Positions 57,417 through 64,000 of a DNA stretch of 64,000 bases are shown here, in pieces (within the stretch, counting starts at the first letter, position 1; the number at the start of each line of letters is the position of its first letter). The DNA lies in the NCBI RefSeq assembly GCF_003441615.1, contig NZ_CP031842.1:3108001-3172000 (forward strand), read 5' to 3'. Under the pieces are notes generated by a model. The model saw nothing but the letters and a program-made list of their open reading frames with translations. It was not told the origin of the DNA and did not search any database. The DNA comes from Dechloromonas sp. HYN0024 (GTDB taxonomy: Bacteria; Pseudomonadota; Gammaproteobacteria; Burkholderiales; Rhodocyclaceae). The translations under genes were made by a program, and so were the position numbers.

Positions 57417-57953
57417 ATGGCTGAATCCGTCACTATCGCCCGCCCTTACGCCGAAGCCCTGTTCCGGACGGCCAAGGAAAGCGGCAATCTGGCCAAGTGG
57501 GCCGAGCAGGCAGCAACGCTCGCCCAGGTGGCCGCCAGTCCCGAAGTCCGTGCGGCTATCGGTGATCCCAATGTGGCGGCCCCGCAACTGGTCGACCTCT
57601 TCCGGTCTGCCTGCGGTACGGCGGTAGATACGGAGCTGGCGAACTTCATCCAGCTGCTGTCCAACAATGACCGCCTGGGGCTGTTGCCGGAAATCGCCGG
57701 CTTGTACGAAAACTACAAGCGCGACGAAGAAGGCACCAAGCAAGCCGAAATCATTTCGGCTTTCCCGATCGATGATAACCAGGTGAAAGCCCTGGTGCCC
57801 CAACTCGAAACGGTCTTCAAGACCAAACTCGAGACCTCGGTGTCGGTTGATCCGACCCTGATCGGTGGCATCAAGGTAATCGTTGGCGACCAGATGCTGG
57901 ATGCTTCAGTCCGCGGCAAGCTCGACGCCATGGCTACGGCGCTGAACAACTAG
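57417..57953 (+). CDS. atpH: ATP synthase F1 subunit delta
   Basis: 178 residues connecting F1 to the b stalk. Typical N-terminus ESVTIARPYAEALFRTAKES and C-terminal DPTLIGGIKVIVGDQMLDASVRGKL. Three bases after atpF. Confidence 0.96.
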   Translation: MAESVTIARPYAEALFRTAKESGNLAKWAEQAATLAQVAASPEVRAAIGDPNVAAPQLVDLFRSACGTAVDTELANFIQLLSNNDRLGLLPEIAGLYENYKRDEEGTKQAEIISAFPIDDNQVKALVPQLETVFKTKLETSVSVDPTLIGGIKVIVGDQMLDASVRGKLDAMATALNN

Positions 57954-57962
57954 GAGAATTTC

Positions 57963-59501
57963 ATGCAGTTGAATCCTTCCGAAATTTCTGAACTGATCAA
58001 GAGCAAGATCCAGAACCTGCAAGGCGCATCGGAAGTGCGCACGCAGGGCACCGTGGTATCCGTCACCGACGGTATCTGCCGTGTGCACGGCCTGCAAGAC
58101 GTTATGCAGGGCGAAATGCTGGAATTCCCCGGCAACACCTTTGGCATGGCGCTCAACCTCGAGCGTGATTCCGTCGGTGCCGTGGTTCTTGGTGCTTACG
58201 AACACATTTCCGAAGGCGACGTGGTCAAGACCACCGGTCGCATTCTGGAAGTTCCCGTTGGCCGCGAATTGCTCGGCCGCGTGGTCAATTCCCTCGGTCA
58301 GCCGATCGACGGCAAGGGCCCGATCAATGCCAAGCTGACCGACAAGCTCGAAAAGGTTGCGCCGGGCGTTATTTGGCGTAAGTCGGTTTCGCAGCCGGTA
58401 CAAACCGGTCTCAAGTGCGTTGACTCCATGGTGCCGGTTGGCCGTGGCCAGCGCGAGCTGATCATTGGCGACCGTCAGACCGGCAAGACCGCCGTTGCTG
58501 TCGACGCCATCATCAACCAGAAGGACAAGGGTCTCTTCTGCGTTTATGTTGCTATCGGCCAGAAGGCTTCGACCATCGCCAACGTCGTGCGCAAGCTCGA
58601 AGAGCATGGCGCCATGGCCAACACCATCGTCGTTGCTGCACCGGCTTCCGAATCGGCTGCCCTGCAGTATCTTGCACCGTACGCCGGTTGCACGATGGGC
58701 GAGTACTTCCGCGACATCGGTGAAGATGCACTGATCGTTTATGACGATTTGACCAAGCAAGCCTGGGGCTACCGTCAGGTTTCCCTGCTGCTGCGCCGTC
58801 CGCCGGGCCGTGAAGCCTATCCGGGCGACGTTTTCTATCTCCACTCCCGTCTGCTGGAGCGCGCTGCTCGCGTTTCCGAAGAATGGGTCGAGAAGGTCAG
58901 CAATGGCGCAATCAAGGGCAAGACCGGTTCTCTGACCGCTCTGCCGGTTATCGAAACGCAAGCCGGCGACGTTTCCGCCTTCGTTCCGACCAACGTGATC
59001 TCCATTACTGACGGCCAGATCTTCCTGGAAACCGACCTCTTCAACGCCGGTATCCGTCCTGCTATCAATGCCGGTATCTCCGTGTCCCGCGTCGGTGGTG
59101 CTGCCCAGACCAAGCTTATCAAGAAGCTCGGCGGCGGTGTCCGTCTGGCCCTGGCCCAGTACCGCGAACTGGCCGCTTTTGCCCAATTCGCTTCCGATCT
59201 CGACGAAGCCACCCGCAAGCAGCTGGAGCGTGGCCGTCTGGTGACCGAGCTGATGAAGCAGCAACAGTACTCGCCGATGAGCATCTCTGAAATGGCCGTC
59301 ACGCTGTACGCAGCTGACAAGGGCTATTTTGACGATGTCGAAGTCAAGCGTGCCCTGGAATGCGAAAAGGCCATGATTGGTTACCTCAAGGCCAACTGTG
59401 CCGACCTCATGAACACCATGGAGTCCACGGCCGACCTGAGCGCCGATTCCGAGAAGCAACTTGCCGCAGGCATCGTCGCTTTCAAGAGCAGCTGGGCCTG
59501 A
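57963..59501 (+). CDS. atpA: ATP synthase F1 subunit alpha
   Basis: 512 residues. P-loop GDRQTGKT near residue 170, and the alpha/beta signature [22 protein letters not shown] ribosome site. Confidence 0.98.
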   Translation: MQLNPSEISELIKSKIQNLQGASEVRTQGTVVSVTDGICRVHGLQDVMQGEMLEFPGNTFGMALNLERDSVGAVVLGAYEHISEGDVVKTTGRILEVPVGRELLGRVVNSLGQPIDGKGPINAKLTDKLEKVAPGVIWRKSVSQPVQTGLKCVDSMVPVGRGQRELIIGDRQTGKTAVAVDAIINQKDKGLFCVYVAIGQKASTIANVVRKLEEHGAMANTIVVAAPASESAALQYLAPYAGCTMGEYFRDIGEDALIVYDDLTKQAWGYRQVSLLLRRPPGREAYPGDVFYLHSRLLERAARVSEEWVEKVSNGAIKGKTGSLTALPVIETQAGDVSAFVPTNVISITDGQIFLETDLFNAGIRPAINAGISVSRVGGAAQTKLIKKLGGGVRLALAQYRELAAFAQFASDLDEATRKQLERGRLVTELMKQQQYSPMSISEMAVTLYAADKGYFDDVEVKRALECEKAMIGYLKANCADLMNTMESTADLSADSEKQLAAGIVAFKSSWA

Positions 59502-59518
59502 TTAGCTAGGAGAATTAC

Positions 59519-60379
59519 ATGGCTAGCGGCAAGGAAATTCGCAACAAGATCAAGAGCGTCGAAAACACGCGCAAGATCACCAAGGCCATGGAAATGGTGG
59601 CCGCATCCAAAATGCGCAAGGCGCAGGACCGGATGCGGGCTGCCCGTCCCTATGGCGAGAAGATCCGGCGCGTTGCAGGCAATCTGTCTCATGCTCTGAC
59701 CGAGTACCGTCACCCGTTCCTGGTGAATCGTGAACAAGCCGCTGTCGGCATCGTTCTGATCACCTCCGACAAGGGTCTGTGCGGCGGTCTGAACTCGAAC
59801 CTTCTTCGTCTGGCTGTCACGAAGATGAAGGAATTCGAGTCCGCGGGCAAGAAACTGCAGGCTACCTGCATCGGCAACAAGGGTCTCGGTTTCATGCAGC
59901 GCGCAGGCGCCAAGGTCGTCTCTCACGTCACCGGGCTGGGCGATACGCCCCACCTGGAGAAGCTGATCGGGCCGGTCAAGGTTCAACTTGATGCCTACAT
60001 GAACGGTGAAATCGATGCGCTGTATATCGGCTACACCCGCTTCATCAACACGATGAAGCAGGAACCGGTGTTCGAGCAACTGCTTCCGCTGTCTGGAGGA
60101 ACCGTCGGTTCCGCCAAGACCAAGTGGGACTATGTCTACGAACCCGATGCCAAGGCCGTGATCGACGATCTGCTGATCCGTTATGTTGAAGCATTGATTT
60201 ATCAGGCCGTTGCGGAAAACATGGCCTCCGAGCAGTCTGCCCGGATGGTTGCCATGAAGTCTGCCTCGGACAACGCCAAGACCGTTATCGGCGATTTGAA
60301 GCTGGTTTACAATAAGGCCCGTCAGGCTGCGATTACCAAGGAACTCTCGGAAATCGTCAGCGGCGCCGCCGCGGTGTGA
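59519..60379 (+). CDS. atpG: ATP synthase F1 subunit gamma
   Basis: 286 residues, the rotating shaft. N-terminal [20 protein letters not shown] and C-terminal [25 protein letters not shown] ribosome site. Confidence 0.97.
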   Translation: MASGKEIRNKIKSVENTRKITKAMEMVAASKMRKAQDRMRAARPYGEKIRRVAGNLSHALTEYRHPFLVNREQAAVGIVLITSDKGLCGGLNSNLLRLAVTKMKEFESAGKKLQATCIGNKGLGFMQRAGAKVVSHVTGLGDTPHLEKLIGPVKVQLDAYMNGEIDALYIGYTRFINTMKQEPVFEQLLPLSGGTVGSAKTKWDYVYEPDAKAVIDDLLIRYVEALIYQAVAENMASEQSARMVAMKSASDNAKTVIGDLKLVYNKARQAAITKELSEIVSGAAAV

Positions 60380-60386
60380 CGCGTAG

Positions 60387-61811
<1,425 letters not shown>

Positions 61812-61838
61812 TTACGCAACGTCGTATAGGAGCTAGTT

Positions 61839-62264
61839 ATGGCTATGACTGTTCATTGTGATGTCGTCAGTGCTGAAGAATCGATCTTCTCCGGCCTGGT
61901 GGAAATCGCAGTGTTTCCCGGCGAAGCCGGGGAACTCGGCATTCTGCCGCGGCACACACCGCTTCTGACTCGCATCAAGCCCGGCACCATTCGTTTGAAG
62001 GTGCCGAACCAGAGCGATTTTGAACTGGTGTATGTTTCCGGTGGCATGCTGGAAGTTCAGCCCGACATGATCACCGTGTTGGCTGATACGGCGATTCGTG
62101 CGCACGATCTGGACGAAGCCAAGGCACTGGAAGCCAAGAAGCGCGCCGAAGAAGCTCTTGCCAATCGGAATGCTGAGATGGATTACGCTGCTGCTGAAGC
62201 AGAACTGGCACAAGCTGTTGCCCAGTTGCAAGCAATCCAGCGTCTGCGCAAGCACACGCACTAA
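61839..62264 (+). CDS. atpC: ATP synthase F1 subunit epsilon
   Basis: 141 residues: N-terminal beta-sandwich ([18 protein letters not shown]) and C-terminal helical hairpin that can inhibit hydrolysis. AGGAG ribosome site; last gene of the operon. Confidence 0.97.
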   Translation: MAMTVHCDVVSAEESIFSGLVEIAVFPGEAGELGILPRHTPLLTRIKPGTIRLKVPNQSDFELVYVSGGMLEVQPDMITVLADTAIRAHDLDEAKALEAKKRAEEALANRNAEMDYAAAEAELAQAVAQLQAIQRLRKHTH

Positions 62265-62285
62265 TTCCGGAAATTCCGGACCCAA

Positions 62286-62316
62286 AAAAAGGCAGCCTCG
62301 GCTGCCTTTTTATTTT
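62286..62316 (+). terminator. atp operon terminator
   Basis: Stem aaaggcagcc/ggctgccttt with a two-base loop, then TTTTTATTTT. The A-run before the stem makes it work in both directions, so it also ends the convergent ubiJ transcript. Confidence 0.93.
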
Positions 62317-62330
62317 ACATCCCGCCAAAA

Positions 62331-62900
62331 CTAGACCCGGGATATCCGTTTCTCAAGTCTGGCCACGTCATCCCGCAATTGATTGACCGCCTGGCCGAAG
62401 GCGTTGGTATCACGGCTGGCCGCGAGCAGCCGGGATTCTTCAACAGCGTATTCGGCAAAGTTGTCGGCCGCCCTTCCCAGGGCACTTTGCATCCCGGCAG
62501 CCAGAGACTTGGCCAGAAGGACCAGACGCCGGGCCGGAATGTCACCGACCAGTTGGGCCAGATCAGCCTCGGCATCCCAGCGTAGATTACGCAGAACAAA
62601 GGCCAGGCTTTCGGCGATATCGGCCGAGCCACCTAGTTTCACCGAGGTGAACAAGGCATCGCGGTCGACCAGCAGGCGGAACAGCACATCGGAAGGCAAG
62701 CCAATGCGGACATCCGGCTCATGTCGGATGTCACCGGCCTGGAACAGGCCCTGGTGATCGATGCCCAGACGCAACACAAATGGCCCGGCATTGATCCGGA
62801 TGTGGGCTCCCGAATGCCCGACCAGCCGGGCCTGCGCCCAGCTTTCACCGAGAATCAAATGATTCAGGGCGCGACAGGCGAGCAATTCGAGCGCTTGCAT
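62331..62900 (-). CDS. ubiJ: Ubiquinone biosynthesis accessory factor UbiJ (SCP2 domain)
   Basis: 189 residues. An SCP2-like lipid-binding domain (about 10-110; INAGPFVLRLGIDHQGLFQ, RIGLPSDVLFRLL) is followed by a helical coiled C-terminus. UbiJ helps the soluble Ubi complex bind intermediates. It follows ubiE with 12 bases between; ubiB, often next in the cluster, is not here because ubiJ is followed by the atp terminator. Confidence 0.85.
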   Translation of the reverse strand: MQALELLACRALNHLILGESWAQARLVGHSGAHIRINAGPFVLRLGIDHQGLFQAGDIRHEPDVRIGLPSDVLFRLLVDRDALFTSVKLGGSADIAESLAFVLRNLRWDAEADLAQLVGDIPARRLVLLAKSLAAGMQSALGRAADNFAEYAVEESRLLAASRDTNAFGQAVNQLRDDVARLEKRISRV

Positions 62901-62912
62901 GGCTACTACTGC

Positions 62913-63650
62913 CTAGAACTTGAAACCGCGATGCAGGGCGACGACACCGAGCGCCAGATTGAAGTACTCAACCTTTTCCAGGCCCACCTGTTCCATCATC
63001 GACTTCAGTTCTTCCTGGCCGGGATGCATGCGAATCGATTCGGATAGATAGCGGTAGCTATCCGAGTCATTGGTCACCATCTGACCGACCCGTGGAATCA
63101 CCTTGAACGAATAAAAGTCATAGAGCGGCGCCAGCGGCTTCCACACTTGAGAAAACTCGAGGACCAGCAGGCGCCCACCGGGACGCAGTACCCGCCGCAT
63201 TTCGGCCAGGGCAGCATCCTTGTGCGTCATGTTACGCAGGCCAAAGGCTACCGTAACGCAATCAAACCAATCGTCAGGGAAGGGAAGCTTCTCGGCATCG
63301 CACTGGGCCACGGGCAGCATGTAGCCCTTGTCGAGCAGGCGGTCGCGGCCGCGGGCCAGCATCGCATTGTTGATATCGGTCAGCCAGACCTGGCCACTTT
63401 TGCCAACCCGCTTGGAAAAAGCCAGGGAGAGGTCGCCGGTGCCACCAGCAACGTCGAGAACGCGTGATCCCTCACGCACACCGCTGCGCTGAATGGTAAA
63501 AGACTTCCACAGACGGTGCATACCGCCCGACATCAGATCGTTCATCAGGTCGTAGCGGCTGGCCACCGAGTCGAAGACGTCGGCGACGCGACGAGCTTTT
63601 TCCTGCTCGGCTACGGTTTCGTAGCCAAAATGGGTTTTGTCGTTGTTCAT
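62913..63650 (-). CDS. ubiE: Ubiquinone/menaquinone C-methyltransferase UbiE
   Basis: 245 residues. SAM-binding motif [20 protein letters not shown], and family motifs [13 protein letters not shown] ([15 protein letters not shown]) and [19 protein letters not shown]. Methylates the quinone ring. Located between the DUF971 gene and ubiJ, a common betaproteobacterial order. Confidence 0.96.
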   Translation of the reverse strand: MNNDKTHFGYETVAEQEKARRVADVFDSVASRYDLMNDLMSGGMHRLWKSFTIQRSGVREGSRVLDVAGGTGDLSLAFSKRVGKSGQVWLTDINNAMLARGRDRLLDKGYMLPVAQCDAEKLPFPDDWFDCVTVAFGLRNMTHKDAALAEMRRVLRPGGRLLVLEFSQVWKPLAPLYDFYSFKVIPRVGQMVTNDSDSYRYLSESIRMHPGQEELKSMMEQVGLEKVEYFNLALGVVALHRGFKF

Positions 63651-63654
63651 GATT

Positions 63655-64000
63655 TCAGTGATGATGGCCGCAGCTTCCCGCCGCCGGACGTGATGAGGTG
63701 TCGATATCCCGCGACAACCCCTGTGTTTCGATTTGCTTCAGGTATTCCTGCCAGAGTTCATCATGATGCTTGCCCAGGTTGTACAGCAGATCCCATGAAT
63801 AGAGACCGCTATCATGGCCGTCAGAAAAAATCAGGCGCAGGGCATAGGTACCCACCGGCTCGATCGCATCAACATCGACATTGCGCTTGCCGGTCTGCAA
63901 GGTCTCTTGCCCGGCACCGTGCCCACGCGCCTCGGCCGATGGCGTATAGACGCGCAGAAACTCGAAATCCAGCGAATAGCGCTGGGCCTCGCCGTAAATC
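63655..64000 (-). CDS. DUF971 protein (gamma-butyrobetaine hydroxylase-like N-terminal domain), start missing
   Basis: The open frame runs off the right edge. The visible 114 residues include [38 protein letters not shown], and [19 protein letters not shown], all characteristic of DUF971. The C-terminus is SCGHHH, which could bind metal. Function unknown; in related genomes it precedes ubiE, as here. Confidence 0.87.
   Translation of the reverse strand, partial: IYGEAQRYSLDFEFLRVYTPSAEARGHGAGQETLQTGKRNVDVDAIEPVGTYALRLIFSDGHDSGLYSWDLLYNLGKHHDELWQEYLKQIETQGLSRDIDTSSRPAAGSCGHHH

Overview
The window reads as one contiguous piece of a betaproteobacterial chromosome, most likely Rhodocyclales of the Dechloromonas/Azonexus type. 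This placement is inferred from gene content and order (ybgC-tolQRAB-pal-cpoB-queE; mnmG-rsmG-parA-parB-atpIBEFHAGDC; EIIA-HPr-EI without a sugar permease) and from a circularly permuted, two-piece ssrA (tmRNA) gene. Base composition is uniformly GC-rich, genes are tightly packed, and I see no insertion sequence, prophage, CRISPR array, rRNA or ordinary tRNA gene. The first gene (btuB) and the last gene (a DUF971 protein) run off the window edges.

Layout. 1-5.4 kb: cobalamin uptake and processing (btuB, btuC, btuD, cobO, cobB). 5.5-11.3 kb: a Tim44-like membrane protein, SelO, a Tat-exported metallo-beta-lactamase-fold protein, a small membrane protein, a YeeE/YedE permease and queC. 11.4-16 kb: a five-gene branched-chain-amino-acid-type ABC transporter. 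16-27.4 kb: a long leftward run of PilZ, queE, the Tol-Pal system, ybgC, ruvB, an AI-2E/PerM permease, ruvA, ruvC, an EamA permease, a DEDDh exonuclease and yebC. 27.5-32.6 kb: a HerA-like ATPase, a periplasmic OB-fold protein, two more EamA permeases, a leader region with an attenuator-like terminator, and a haem-binding DUF3365 protein. 32.6-35.1 kb: the regulatory PTS.

35.1-45.5 kb is the most distinctive part. It holds a 13-cysteine copper-storage-type protein, an OprC/NosA-type copper TonB receptor, a Crp/Fnr-type regulator, and a six-gene leftward operon (tonB, exbB, exbD, a second TonB receptor with a Cys-Cys plug motif, a beta-propeller protein with CECC and CPHH motifs, and a thioredoxin-like protein). 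A second tonB is transcribed divergently from that operon. The OprC promoter and the divergent tonB promoters carry the same palindromic element at the same distance from the -10 box, so I propose one metal-responsive (probably copper) regulon with its own dedicated TonB energisers.

45.5-64 kb: permuted ssrA, an OmlA-like lipoprotein, riboflavin synthase, a FecR-domain protein with a long Pro-rich tail, a response regulator fused to TPRs, then mnmG, rsmG, parAB and the F1Fo ATP synthase operon. The operon ends at a strong terminator facing ubiJ, ubiE and the DUF971 gene. All coordinates, motifs and repeats were read by eye; family assignments are from recognition, with no database search.
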